From assembly GCA_016217595.1 (NCBI GenBank), contig JACRHS010000005.1:62001-126000 (forward strand): a stretch of DNA of 64,000 nt, written 5' to 3'. Both the position numbers and the translations under genes were made by a program. The stretch comes from Opitutia bacterium. GTDB taxonomy: Bacteria > Verrucomicrobiota > Verrucomicrobiia > Opitutales > Opitutaceae. Shown here in pieces: positions 42,017-50,367 of this stretch (its first letter is position 1; every line of letters starts with the position of its first letter). The notes beneath the pieces were generated by a model. It saw nothing but the letters and a program-made list of their open reading frames with translations, searched no databases and was not told the origin of the DNA.

Positions 42017-43510
42017 TCAGCGGCGTTCGACGAGAATATTCCGAAATTCAATCGGGGTGCCGTGATATTGAAGGCCGATTCGGCCGGCGCGCGCCATATC
42101 TTTGTAGGCGGTGTTAAATTTATTGGGGGTGCCGTCCGGGTTCTTGTGGGCTTCGGTCCACTTGTTCAGATCGGCCTTCACGATGTTCTCGCCGTCGAGG
42201 AAGACATTGAGCTTCGATCCCTTGGCGACGATGACGTAGCGGTACCACACGCCGGGCTTGATCTCGATCTGCCGGGTGGGCGCCAGGCAGTCGAAAATCG
42301 CGCCGGCGATGTGTTTGTCGTTCTCAGCGTCGCCCTGCAAAATCTGGACTTCGATGGCGGTGTGCAGCCACTCCGCGGGATCGGAGCAGCGCAGGAACAC
42401 GCCGCTGTTGGTTTTCTCCTGGCAACGGAACTCCAGGCTCAGCGCAAAGTCGCCAAACGACTCCTTGGTCCAGATGTCGCCGCCGCCCTTGGCGACGAGC
42501 ACATCTTTTTCCCAGACCCAGGAGCCGGGCTTGAGCTCGGCGTTGGAGAGATCGGGCGCGAACACCGGCTGCGGCATGGCCCAGCGCTTGGAGTCTTTGC
42601 CGCGCTTGTCCGCCCACGTGGCGCTGACGTCGGCGGAAAACTCCGGCGGCACCACCGCGTGGCGGGCCAGCTCGACCGTCGGCGCAGCGAGTGCGCGCCG
42701 GAAATACTCGACACTGCGCTGCACGTCGCTCTGGAGCGCGGGCGTGTTGTGCTCGTACTCCATGATCAGATAGCCGGCGAAACCCTGACGGCGCAGCTCG
42801 ACGATCTGGTCGGCGACGTCGGACACGCCGGTGCCCCACGGTACGTCGTGGGCGGTTTTGACGCCGCGCTCGTTGAGATCCTTGAAATGTAACGTGAGGA
42901 TGCGGCCCTGCGCCTGCCGGAGGCTGGCGACGGGATCGAAGCCCGAACGCGCCCAGTGCCCGGTGTCGGCACAGAGTCCGATGTTGGGGCCGAAATCCTT
43001 GATGGTCGCGAGGGCGAACGTCGGATCGAAGTAGATCGACGGCTTGGGGTGATTGTGGATCGAAACCGTGACGCCGCTCTCTTTGGAAAGCTGGTCGACC
43101 AGCGGGAGCACTTCCACCTTCGGCTCCGACGCGATGTCGCCGATGCCCATCGCCTTCGCGAAGGCAAAAATCTGGCGCCACTCCGCTTCGTCTTTGCCGT
43201 TCACGACGCCGTAGCTGATCAGCGTGATGCCCCTGGCTTTGGCGAGCTCCAGGACTTTGGCACGCGTGGCCTCGTCCATCGTGAAATGCGTCTTGGTGGT
43301 CAGGCCCGCCCCGATGGTCTGGTTCGGGTAGATCTGCATGTAACGGATGCCGGCGGCCTGGGCTTTTTCCAACGCTTCGGCGTACGTGAAGCTGCGATAG
43401 GTGTAGGCTTGCACCGCGAGCTTGGGCTCGGCGGGCGCTGCCTGGCCGGCGCTGACCAGCACCGCGAGAAGAGCAAACAAACCCAGCCCAAATGCATTGA
43501 GGCGATTCAT
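42017..43510 (-). CDS. exported TIM-barrel isomerase/epimerase fused to DUF1080 3-keto-disaccharide hydrolase domain
   Basis: 497 residues. The signal peptide is FGLGLFALLAVLVSAGQAA. Residues about 30-275 form a xylose-isomerase-like barrel (LAVQAYTYRSFTYAEALEKA, VSIHNHPKPSIYFDP, GLCADTGHWARSGFDP, GYLIMEYEHNTP). Residues about 310-497 form a DUF1080 concanavalin-like domain (SWVWEKDVLVAKGGGDIWTK, FALSLEFRCQEKTNSGVFLR, AIEVQILQG, GRIGLQYHGTPIEFRNILV). DUF1080 proteins are established as hydrolases/lyases of 3-keto-glycosides. The fusion places a barrel that may enolise or epimerise the keto-sugar on the same chain. It sits between two Tat-type oxidoreductase genes. Confidence 0.88.
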   Translation of the reverse strand: MNRLNAFGLGLFALLAVLVSAGQAAPAEPKLAVQAYTYRSFTYAEALEKAQAAGIRYMQIYPNQTIGAGLTTKTHFTMDEATRAKVLELAKARGITLISYGVVNGKDEAEWRQIFAFAKAMGIGDIASEPKVEVLPLVDQLSKESGVTVSIHNHPKPSIYFDPTFALATIKDFGPNIGLCADTGHWARSGFDPVASLRQAQGRILTLHFKDLNERGVKTAHDVPWGTGVSDVADQIVELRRQGFAGYLIMEYEHNTPALQSDVQRSVEYFRRALAAPTVELARHAVVPPEFSADVSATWADKRGKDSKRWAMPQPVFAPDLSNAELKPGSWVWEKDVLVAKGGGDIWTKESFGDFALSLEFRCQEKTNSGVFLRCSDPAEWLHTAIEVQILQGDAENDKHIAGAIFDCLAPTRQIEIKPGVWYRYVIVAKGSKLNVFLDGENIVKADLNKWTEAHKNPDGTPNKFNTAYKDMARAGRIGLQYHGTPIEFRNILVERR

Positions 43511-43537
43511 GGTAGGAGGAGGTGTTGGGGCTGGAGT

Positions 43538-44875
43538 TTAGAACAGGCGGTAGCTCTTGGTGAGGTAACGGTCCGCCTCGGGCATGCCGACGCAGACGCC
43601 TTTGGCGGCATCCCATTCGATGGGTTTGCCCATCCGGATCGCGACGTTGCCGAGCGAGACCATCTCGGTGAGGTCGGCGGAGTGATCGACGATGTTGGAG
43701 CCGGGAATCGGACCGCCCTTGCAGGCGTTGATCCACTCCAAGTGCGGGTTGCCTTTCGGAATGCGCGGAATGCTTTTCGGCGGGCGGTTCTTGAAGGACT
43801 GCATGCGCTCCTCGGGGATGAGGCGCACCTCGGCGCTGTAGTCGCCCTGCGAGAAGATCGTGCCCTTGTCGCCCTTGTAGAAGGCGCCGCCCGAGGGCAG
43901 CTTGGCGTCCTTGCCCATTTCCTCGGGGATCGGGGGCTGCTTGCTGCCGTCGTACCAAACGAGTTTCACCGGCGGCAATGCGCCGCGCGCGGGATACTCG
44001 AAGGTGACGATCGCCCATTTCGGCGCACAGACGTCGCTGTTGCCCTCGCTGACGGCGCTGACCTTCACGTTGCCGCGCAGATTCAACGCCCAGAATGGCG
44101 CATCCAAGCCGTGGCAACCCATGTCGCCGAGCGCGCCGCAGCCATAATCCCAGAAGCCGCGCCACTTGAACGGAGCGATCTCCGGGCTGTATTCGCGATA
44201 GGGCGCGACGCCGAGCCAGAGATTCCAGTCCATCGTCTCGGGAATGGTGGCGCCGGGCTTGGGCAGCACGATGCCTTGCGGCCAGATCGGGCGGTTGGTC
44301 CAGCAGTGGACTTCGCGCACGTTGCCGATGACGCCGGCCTCGATCCACTCTTTGATCAACCGGGTGCCTTCGTTGGCGTGGCCCTGATTGCCCATTTGGG
44401 TGACCACGCCGGCCTTGGCCGCCGCTTTCTTCAAGAGCCGCACCTCGGTGATCGTGTGCGTGAGCGGTTTTTGGACGTAAATGTGTTTGCCGCGCTCCAA
44501 CGCCAGCATCGCCGCCGGGAAGTGCGTGTGGTCCGGCGTGGAGATGGTGACGGCGTCGATCTTGTCGTGCATCTCGTCGAGCATCTGCCGGAAGTCGCGA
44601 TACCGCGCCGCCTGCGGATAAAGCTGCATCGTGTTTTGCGCCCGCTCGAAATCGACGTCGCAAATCGCGACGATGTCTTCGCCGGCGGAGTTGCCGATAT
44701 CGCTGACGCCCTTGCCGCCGGCGCCGATGCACGCGATCCGCAGCTTGCGCTCCGGCGAGATCAGGTTCTTGAACCGGGAAGTCGACTCCTCCCTGGCCCA
44801 CAACGCGGGGCAACTGGCCGCAAGTGCAGCGAGCGAACTGGATTGCAGGAAACGACGGCGGGATATGTAGGGCAT
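43538..44875 (-). CDS. Gfo/Idh/MocA oxidoreductase with Tat signal (second)
   Basis: 445 residues. The Tat signal is ISRRRFLQSSSLAALAASC. The Rossmann motif is IACIGAGGKGVSDIG, then CDVDFERA, STPDHTHFPAAMLAL, the KPLTH equivalent of EKP, and a C-terminal half with PFKWRGFWDYGCGALGDMG. It resembles the large group of planctomycete/verrucomicrobial exported Gfo/Idh proteins. It is first in the minus-strand run leading to the DUF1080 fusion, DoxX and the second oxidoreductase. The pair with different signal sequences suggests two steps, such as oxidation of a glycoside and re-reduction of the released keto-sugar (inference). Confidence 0.88.
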   Translation of the reverse strand: MPYISRRRFLQSSSLAALAASCPALWAREESTSRFKNLISPERKLRIACIGAGGKGVSDIGNSAGEDIVAICDVDFERAQNTMQLYPQAARYRDFRQMLDEMHDKIDAVTISTPDHTHFPAAMLALERGKHIYVQKPLTHTITEVRLLKKAAAKAGVVTQMGNQGHANEGTRLIKEWIEAGVIGNVREVHCWTNRPIWPQGIVLPKPGATIPETMDWNLWLGVAPYREYSPEIAPFKWRGFWDYGCGALGDMGCHGLDAPFWALNLRGNVKVSAVSEGNSDVCAPKWAIVTFEYPARGALPPVKLVWYDGSKQPPIPEEMGKDAKLPSGGAFYKGDKGTIFSQGDYSAEVRLIPEERMQSFKNRPPKSIPRIPKGNPHLEWINACKGGPIPGSNIVDHSADLTEMVSLGNVAIRMGKPIEWDAAKGVCVGMPEADRYLTKSYRLF

Positions 44876-45214
44876 TGCGGCTGTTAGTTTTTTATCTGTA
44901 TGGGGGATGCGGTAATACCGCTCAGCGCGACAACAACGGGAGCGGCACCATTAAATGACGGCCCGCCCGGGGGAAGAATCGGCATGTAGCGAGATTCCAG
45001 CTCGGTGCGCAAGCCAGCAGTGAGGGATATAGGGAGGTGATCAAGGTGTGTGTGCCAGACTAGCCGGTCCGGCCTTCGCGAAGACGTTTTGGCCCCGAAA
45101 GGGTTTCGGATTTTTATCCGACGCACACCCGGCGCAGGCGGTTTTTGGGTAAACGTTAACTGCGGTTTATTAGCCGCCGTGCACGTTCCCCGCGGTGGCC
45201 CTAATCAGCGCCGC
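44876..45214. other. regulatory region upstream of the 3-keto-glycoside operon
   Basis: About 340 bases. A minus-strand frame of 80 residues (45126 to 44884) has no recognisable similarity and is not called. The stretch includes the LacI-like palindrome at 45148-45160 and a short GC-rich inverted segment (ggccccgaaaggg). It is the only sizable gap ahead of the operon that starts at 44875, so the promoter should be here. Confidence 0.45.
45148..45160. promoter_or_regulatory. candidate LacI-family operator
   Basis: The sequence ggtaaacgttaac is a near-palindrome around a central CG, with half-sites gtaaacg and cgttaac, the pattern of operators bound by LacI/GalR-type repressors. It lies about 275 bases upstream of the first oxidoreductase gene. 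No LacI gene is in the window. Confidence 0.35.
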
Positions 45215-46609
45215 TCAGTCGCTCTTTATCTCGGGCGGCACGTAGCCCTTGATGCCTCCGCGCGCCATGAACGTCCGGTAAACCGGCAGCAGCGACAACA
45301 ACGCCAGGAGCGAACCGACGCTCGCGAACAGGTAAATGTAGCGATAGTCCGGCCCAATCCAGTCGAAGAACAACCCGCACAGCGGACTCATCGCCGCCAA
45401 ACCAAGCGAGCTCCCGATGGTGGATGCGCTGTTGAACTGCGCAAACTTCATCTTCGGCAACAACACCAGTCCCAGCGGTTGATACGCGGTCCCGGCGATG
45501 CCTGCGAAAGCCCCGCAGACCACAATCGCGACGCCGAGCGACCAGCCGTCGTCCACCAGGAAAAACGCCACCAGCGTCGCAAGCACGTAGAGCGCCAGCG
45601 ACACGATGGAGACGCGCAACGCGTGAAACTTGTCCACCAACCAGCCGGTGGGATACGCCATCACCAACGAAACCGCCATCTGCGCGGTGGCATATTTGCC
45701 ATACAACGCCATGTCCATGTGCAGCGATTTCGCGAAGAAGATCATGAACAGCGACAGCGGTTGCACCGCCCAGCGCACCAACGCGTAGAAGGCGAAATAC
45801 CAGAGGTAAAACGGCTGCGTGAAACAATCACGCATGTATTCCTTGATCGCGAGCCAGGCCCCCGTGCGCTCTTGGGTCACCACCGGCGGCGGGGGATACT
45901 CGCCCTCTTTCACCCGGAGGCACATGGCCGTGAAAGAAATGGCGTAAAACACCCCGACGCCGCCGAAAATCAGCATGTAATGCTTCTCCGCATGCCCGAT
46001 CAGGAAATAATTAAAAATCATCCCGTCGATCAGGTTCACCACCCGGAAAAGCGCCCAGAACCGCCCGATCACCTCCCGCGGCACCACATCGTTGAACAAA
46101 CCGTGAAACACCGCCGTGCTCACCGTGATGGCAATCTCATACACCGCCCACGACACGCCCAAGGCCAGGATGGCACAGCCATTCTCGCTCAGCAGTTGGC
46201 CGCCCGTTAATTGATAGATCCACCGCCCCAGCACCGGCCCAAACGCCAGACCCAGCATCGACAAAAAAACGAAGGGCGTTGGGGCCAATAAAAAGGGGAT
46301 GCGACGGCCCCAGCGTCCGCGATGCCGGTCGCTCCGATAACTGATCACCGGCACCAACAACAACGACAGCGCCTGCGGCAAAAAACCCATCAGAATCCCG
46401 ACCACGATCCCCGATGCATTCAGTTGTCGGAGCACCAACGTCATTGTCGGCCCCACCGAACGCTCCCGCATGTAGAACGTGAAATCGCCCCACAGCAGCC
46501 AGCAAAACAGCACCACCAATCCGCCGCTCGTGTAGACCAACGTGCCCACCCGCCACTGCTTTTTCACGGGAGCAGGCGGGGCAGAGGGCGGAAGAGGCTC
46601 GTCGCGCAT
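45215..46609 (-). CDS. MFS/GPH-type sugar transporter
   Basis: 464 residues with about twelve membrane spans. The segment YRSDRHRGRWGRRIPFLLAPTP after TM2-TM3 matches the glycoside-pentoside-hexuronide/sucrose-type sugar-cation symporters, and FNDVVPREVIGRFWALFRVVNL is typical of the maltose/sucrose-like branch. The C-terminal half has GTAYQPLGLVLLPKMKFAQFNSAS. The ATG at 46609 was preferred; a GTG 39 bases upstream in frame is possible. It probably feeds on the sugars released by the neighbouring exported enzymes (inference). Confidence 0.85.
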   Translation of the reverse strand: MRDEPLPPSAPPAPVKKQWRVGTLVYTSGGLVVLFCWLLWGDFTFYMRERSVGPTMTLVLRQLNASGIVVGILMGFLPQALSLLLVPVISYRSDRHRGRWGRRIPFLLAPTPFVFLSMLGLAFGPVLGRWIYQLTGGQLLSENGCAILALGVSWAVYEIAITVSTAVFHGLFNDVVPREVIGRFWALFRVVNLIDGMIFNYFLIGHAEKHYMLIFGGVGVFYAISFTAMCLRVKEGEYPPPPVVTQERTGAWLAIKEYMRDCFTQPFYLWYFAFYALVRWAVQPLSLFMIFFAKSLHMDMALYGKYATAQMAVSLVMAYPTGWLVDKFHALRVSIVSLALYVLATLVAFFLVDDGWSLGVAIVVCGAFAGIAGTAYQPLGLVLLPKMKFAQFNSASTIGSSLGLAAMSPLCGLFFDWIGPDYRYIYLFASVGSLLALLSLLPVYRTFMARGGIKGYVPPEIKSD

Positions 46610-46815
46610 AGCTATGTATTTTTGAGGGATGGTCGCGTTCCAATGCACATATCAAAGCGAAAGCGGGCGGCAGCGAATCGGCCGACCGCCCACGGATCAA
46701 TCCTGAAATTAGAGTGAATGTTCCACCAGCCCAACCCTCCGAACACAGGAATACCCCACGGCACCCGCGCGGCCTTGCTCCACCACGAATAATAATGCTC
46801 TTTTCCGCTCTGAGC

Positions 46816-47325
46816 TCAGCTGTTTGCCAAGGGCTTGGTGGTCGCCAGCGTTTCCGAGCCGTCGATGGTCCGTGTCACGTACCCCTCGTAATCGGGCACG
46901 ATGCGCTGGTAATCCGCGTTCATCAGACTCGATGAAATCACGAAGTCCGCCGTGGCCCAGCTGCACGCCACGGGGATGTTCCAGACGACCGCGAGCCGCA
47001 GCAACGCCTTGATGTCCGGATCGTGCGGCAACGGAGCGAGGGGGTCCCAGAAGAAGATCAGAAAATCGATCTCCCCTTTGGCGATCATCGAGCCGATCTG
47101 CTGATCGCCGCCGAGCGGACCGCTGAGCAGACGCTGCACCGGCAGGCCCAGCTCCGCCTCAAGGATGCGCCCCGTCGTGCCCGTGGCGAAAAGCCGGTGT
47201 CGCGCCAGCGTGCCGCGGTTAAACCGCGCCCATTCGACGAGATCGGCCTTTTTGTGATCGTGGGCGACCAAGGCGATCTTCTTGGCGCTCCGCATGGCGA
47301 TGGTTTTTTGTGTTCCGGTAGACAT
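46816..47325 (-). CDS. mgsA: methylglyoxal synthase
   Basis: Converts dihydroxyacetone phosphate to methylglyoxal, an overflow route of glycolysis. It has 169 residues. Motifs: IALVAHDHKKADLVEWA, the phosphate-binding LFATGTTGRILEAELG, LSGPLGGDQQIGSMIA with the catalytic Asp74, LIFFWDPLAPLPHDPDIKALLRLAVVWNIPVACSWATADF. The N-terminus has ten extra residues; an in-frame ATG at 47295 would give the usual family start. The C-terminal about 20 residues are also an extension. It is preceded by an AT-rich palindromic stretch. Confidence 0.93.
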   Translation of the reverse strand: MSTGTQKTIAMRSAKKIALVAHDHKKADLVEWARFNRGTLARHRLFATGTTGRILEAELGLPVQRLLSGPLGGDQQIGSMIAKGEIDFLIFFWDPLAPLPHDPDIKALLRLAVVWNIPVACSWATADFVISSSLMNADYQRIVPDYEGYVTRTIDGSETLATTKPLANS

Positions 47326-47404
47326 GGTGTTGGTGGCGACAGGCCATTGCCCGCCCTACCGCACAAACCACGCCAAGCACGGGTCTGTCGGCCCCGAATA
47401 TCTC

Positions 47405-47423
47405 TTAATATATTTAATATTAA
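47405..47423. promoter_or_regulatory. AT-rich palindrome upstream of mgsA
   Basis: The 19-base palindrome ttaatatatttaatattaa stands out in a GC-rich region, 80 bases upstream of mgsA. It may be part of a promoter or the binding site of an AT-loving regulator. Confidence 0.4.
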
Positions 47424-47554
47424 CAGATAGGAACGCATTAAGCGTCCTTGTTCCCCGGAAATCATCCACGCCCGCAACCCACAGCGATCAACCGCCAGGC
47501 TGTCGGCATGGGCTCAAAAGATTTGGCAGGACCGCCCCGGCTGCGCGTCGCGGG

Positions 47555-47911
47555 TCAGGCGCGGTTGATCGGCGTCAGTTCGCCGGACAAATCCTCGGCG
47601 CTGAAATCGTACTGCCGGGCAATCGTCAGGATCGCCGGCGACAGATGCAGCAGCGTCAGCCGCCGCCCGATCGACAACGCTCTGATCCGGGCACTACACA
47701 GAAATTGCAGGCCGGCAAAGTCACACGCCTCGACCGCGCTCAGATCGAGCTGCACATCGCCGCCTTGTTGCAGCCGCGGCGCCAGCCACTCGCGCCAGTG
47801 CTCCACCGTCGCCGCCGTCAAAGCGCCTTCGATGCGCCCCGCAGCATGGACTGCGGGTACAGCCACGCCGGGCACACCGGCGGCGGAAGTCTGAAAGGAC
47901 AACGGCAGCAT
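47555..47911 (-). CDS. STAS-domain protein (anti-sigma antagonist-like)
   Basis: 118 residues. STAS fold seen in VPAVHAAGRIEGALTAATVEHWREWLAPRL and LDLSAVEACDFAGLQFLCSARIRAL. The phosphorylatable Ser/Thr of regulated STAS proteins is absent: the DSSG-type motif reads DFAG. It is thus more like the solitary STAS subunits found with chemosensory or MlaB-type systems. The first in-frame ATG giving the domain is at 47911; the longer frame upstream has no domain content. No kinase or sigma factor is next to it. Confidence 0.7.
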   Translation of the reverse strand: MLPLSFQTSAAGVPGVAVPAVHAAGRIEGALTAATVEHWREWLAPRLQQGGDVQLDLSAVEACDFAGLQFLCSARIRALSIGRRLTLLHLSPAILTIARQYDFSAEDLSGELTPINRA

Positions 47912-48048
47912 GATGATGATAACGGGGACGGATGGAATAACGCGCGAACCTCGACCAACAAAAAAGCGCAAGCCTACGACTTCCGCTGCCGGAAGCCGTT
48001 CGCTTGTGCCTTCGACTGACAGGCCCGAAGTCCTGCCCGAGAAAGCCG

Positions 48049-48068
48049 CCAGTGGGTGGACCCACTGG
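48049..48068. repeat. perfect palindrome, possible operator
   Basis: Arms ccagtgggt and acccactgg with only two bases between them; the flanking g...c pair also matches. The loop is too tight for an efficient RNA hairpin, so a dimeric protein binding site is the more natural reading. It is in the 307-base gap between lepB and the STAS gene. Confidence 0.5.
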
Positions 48069-48218
48069 CCTGCCAAGCTGTATTATCGGTCCCGCCACGC
48101 GAAGTTTTAGGAGTACAAACCCCCATCCGATCACCGCAACAAACCTCAGCCGGGCGCCCCCCAAAGTTAGCGCGAACCGCGTCGCAGAGACGGGCAATGC
48201 GCACCACCCATCTCGGGG

Positions 48219-48926
48219 TCAGATTCCCGGCCGCTCCAGCGGGCTGATAAACCTCCGCATTCTCGGCCAGAGGTACCGCGAGGTATCGAACGAAACCAAC
48301 ACATAGCTGGCCCGCCCGACTATCGCCTGCCGGTCAACCGCGCCAAAGTAGCGCGAATCGTAGCTGTTATCCCGCGAGTCACCCAACATGAAATACTTCC
48401 CCTCCCCCACGACCACCGGGCCGAAAGATCTCATCGCCCCGCGGTGCGGCAACGCCATCACGTAATGCGCACGATCCGCCAGCTGTTCCATCGCCACGTT
48501 TGGCGTCGGGTCCTCAAAAATGTCGGACATGAACGGCGCGGGATCCAGCGGCGCATACCGCTGGGCCTGCCCGTTGATGTAGAGAACTTCGTTTTTGAGT
48601 TCGATCGTGTCCCCCGGAAGGCCGACCACTCGCTTCACCAACCGTGTACCGTCCTGGGGAGAGAAGAAGACCGCGATATCGCCCCGCGCCGGGTGCGCCC
48701 AGGTTGCGAGATGCGTCGTAGTGAACGGCACCTTCAAGTCATAGGCCAGTTTGTTCACCATCACCAAATCGCCCTCGACGATGGTCGGTTTCATCGAGCC
48801 GGACGGCACCCAGTTCCAATCGAGCACGGCCGATTTCAGGGGCGAAACCACGATGAGCAACAAACCCATCGGCAAGATCCACTCGCGCCAGAACTGACGC
48901 ATCAGATTGCGGAGTTTTGATTTCAT
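48219..48926 (-). CDS. lepB: signal peptidase I
   Basis: Membrane-bound leader peptidase of 235 residues. One N-terminal span (WILPMGLLLIVVSPLKSAV) leads into the catalytic Ser44 in VPSGSMKPT, the box with Lys98 in DGTRLVKRVVGLPGD, and GDSRDNSYDSRYFG at the C-terminal side. A 60-residue insert between the Lys box and the GDSRDNS box carries the extra loop LDPAPFMSDIFEDPTPN. An upstream in-frame ATG at 49022 would add 32 residues without family resemblance. It lies between a palindrome-bearing gap and the integron region. Confidence 0.93.
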   Translation of the reverse strand: MKSKLRNLMRQFWREWILPMGLLLIVVSPLKSAVLDWNWVPSGSMKPTIVEGDLVMVNKLAYDLKVPFTTTHLATWAHPARGDIAVFFSPQDGTRLVKRVVGLPGDTIELKNEVLYINGQAQRYAPLDPAPFMSDIFEDPTPNVAMEQLADRAHYVMALPHRGAMRSFGPVVVGEGKYFMLGDSRDNSYDSRYFGAVDRQAIVGRASYVLVSFDTSRYLWPRMRRFISPLERPGI

Positions 48927-49246
48927 GAGGCAGGAGGCCACTGCGACACCCGCCTGGCGCACTTGTTCTGTCCGACGGTAACGACCCGACCGCCCCTCAA
49001 CTACCAACGAGCGCATCCGCAACGCGGCTACGCCGTAAATCTGTCTTCAACAATACTCGGCCAGATCCTCTAAGTTCTTACGGCTTGTTGATTCTTTCGT
49101 CGAAGAGCGACTGGCGAGAGGAAGCAGACGGCGTGATCAGGCCAAGGTTCGTCGAGGACTGGCGCGCCGGGTACCACCAGGGGCCTTGGGAACGTGGCCG
49201 GCCAAACGGTAAATCAACATTACTCGGCCTGACCCTCTTGGCTTAG
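48927..49246. other. gap with direct repeats left of the IS91 remnant
   Basis: No supported gene. Two copies of a roughly 25-base motif occur in direct orientation, with cores caacaatactcgg at 49048-49060 and caacattactcgg at 49215-49227, each preceded by gtaaat and followed by cc.ga.cctct. The same core occurs at 29902 and, inverted, at 34812. The second copy ends just before the transposase remnant. Confidence 0.5.
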
Positions 49247-49564
49247 CCCTTCAGCTACGTGGACCGCGCGAGCGGCGAACGCCGCCTGTGCCAGCTGGCC
49301 AACGATGAGTTTATGCGCCGGTACCTGCTGCACGTGCCGCCGCCCGGGCAACACCGCGTGCGTTACTTCGGCTGGATGCACCCCGCCGCAAAGCACCGGC
49401 GGTGGCAGGTCGAGACGCTCCTCGCCGTCGTCATCGTGGTGCGGGCGAAGATGGACGCACCCCCGCCCTGGCACCTGCGCTGTCCGCATTGCGCCGCGTT
49501 CGCGCTGGTCCGCGTGGGCCGGCTCCCGCGCGGACCGCCCGCCCCGCCCGTCTGCCGACGATGA
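49247..49564 (+). pseudogene. IS91-family transposase, C-terminal fragment
   Basis: The frame FSYVDRASGERRLCQL... continues NDEFMRRYLLHVPPPGQHRVRYFG and then PPWHLRCPHCAAFALVRVG, the layout of the C-terminal part of IS91/IS801-type Y2 transposases: the conserved RxLLHVxPxGFxRIRxxG segment and a CPHC zinc-binding motif. It begins directly after an in-frame stop at 49244, and the HUH nuclease and catalytic Tyr region is missing, so it is a truncated remnant. Length is 106 codons. Its presence beside the integron cassettes suggests an earlier rolling-circle insertion (inference). Confidence 0.75.
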
Positions 49565-49840
49565 AGACCAGCCCAGTGCAAACACCACGAAGGTTTGGCC
49601 AGCGCGGCCCGGCGCACTGGCCAGCCACCGCTTTGCGCCAGCGGGAGGGGAAGGCACGGCCCCAAGCTCGGATCGGCGGGCCAAGAGCAGAGGAACCAGT
49701 CAAAACCGGTCCTCCGGCGGCGTCGAAGCCGGGCGGAACGGCCGGCCGGCGCAGCAAGCGGCGCGAGACCGCGCCCGCCGCGAGCGCCACGGCTAAAATA
49801 CAAACCGCATAAGCGGCACCCCAGGGTTGTCCCCGGGCTT
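49565..49840. other. region between transposase remnant and first attC-like site
   Basis: GC-rich, open on both strands. A minus-strand frame starting at GTG 49862 encodes one plausible membrane span (AAYAVCILAVALAAGAVS) followed by an Arg/Pro-rich stretch that runs into the antisense of the transposase remnant. It might be a third, truncated cassette gene cut by the IS91 insertion, but support is weak and it is not called. Confidence 0.3.
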
Positions 49841-49895
49841 GTTCAACAAGCGTCGTAGTCACGGCTGCGCGTGACTACAACTCTCCGGGTTGGGC
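49841..49895 (-). other. attC-like recombination site (cassette 2 end)
   Basis: Read on the minus strand: R''-type box GCCCAAC (49895-49889), a perfect nine-base palindromic arm gtagtcacg (plus 49855-49863, partner cgtgactac 49870-49878), and R'-type box GTTGAAC (49847-49841), matching the RYYYAAC...GTTRRRY pattern of integron attC sites. The total is 55 bases. The R'' box lies inside the last codons of the cassette gene, as is usual for attC sites. The R'/R'' complementarity is imperfect at two positions. Confidence 0.6.
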
Positions 49896-50291
49896 CTTCT
49901 TCGGATTCACGATTACACGCTTGATGCGGTCATGGCCGGCTGACTCGACAATCATATCATCGGAATCTTCTTTGAATCGCTTCTCGTCAACAATGACGGC
50001 GAAAGCCTGCATGTGGTCTATATCGAGAACCAATGCGATAAGTAGGTAACCGCGCTCGATGAGGACAGCCTGAGGCTTCAGCCGTGAAACAGCTTCGGGC
50101 CACTCCTTCTCGGGTAAAAACGCGAAATCCAGCTTCCGGCTTTGCGTCAGGTATCGCTCACGAATCGGAATCTTCTCTTTGGCAAGCTCCACCAGCGGTC
50201 CGGAGTCGTCGATAACCGGCCACTCACGAATCTGCCAGGCGGACGCCACGGCTGGTAGAATCAAGATGGCGACTATGAGTGCGCGTAGCAT
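49875..50291 (-). CDS. small secreted protein, putative integron cassette gene 2
   Basis: 138 residues, not recognised. Signal peptide MLRALIVAILILPAVASAW; the mature part has charged amphipathic stretches (ELAKEKIPIRERYLTQSRKL) and a beta-type region ALVLDIDHMQAFAVIVDEKRF. The start chosen is the ATG giving the signal sequence; a longer frame adds eleven residues that overlap the attC-like site at 50302. It ends inside an attC-like site (the Lys-Ala-Gln codons form the GCCCAAC box). It follows cassette gene 1 on the minus strand. Confidence 0.6.
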   Translation of the reverse strand: MLRALIVAILILPAVASAWQIREWPVIDDSGPLVELAKEKIPIRERYLTQSRKLDFAFLPEKEWPEAVSRLKPQAVLIERGYLLIALVLDIDHMQAFAVIVDEKRFKEDSDDMIVESAGHDRIKRVIVNPKKAQPGEL

Positions 50292-50301
50292 GTCAGCTTC
50301 T

Positions 50302-50367
50302 GCCCAACGATTGAGGTCAGACACGACGGGGCGCAGCCCCGGAGTTGTCTGTGCCGGCTGGATCGGC
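50302..50367 (-). other. attC-like recombination site between the two cassette genes
   Basis: Read on the minus strand: a degenerate R'' box GCCGATC (50367-50361), inner arms with a GGGGC/GCCCC pair and CAGACA/TGTCTG, an L'-like segment CTGACCTCAATC, and a perfect consensus R' box GTTGGGC (50308-50302). The L'-R' end strongly resembles the CTTAACTCAAGCGTTAGGC end of classical attC sites. It overlaps the 3' end of cassette gene 1. Confidence 0.6.

Noticed and set aside
44884..45126. 80-residue minus-strand frame upstream of the oxidoreductase operon
   Set aside because: No recognisable domain; lies in what appears to be the promoter region.
49565..49862. Third cassette gene with one membrane span
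   Set aside because: Begins at GTG within the attC-like site and runs into antisense of the transposase remnant; evidence too weak.
49835..49883. Hairpins as the oriIS end of the IS91 element
   Set aside because: They match attC R'/R'' boxes and overlap the cassette gene end, so attC is the better explanation; oriIS not fully excluded.
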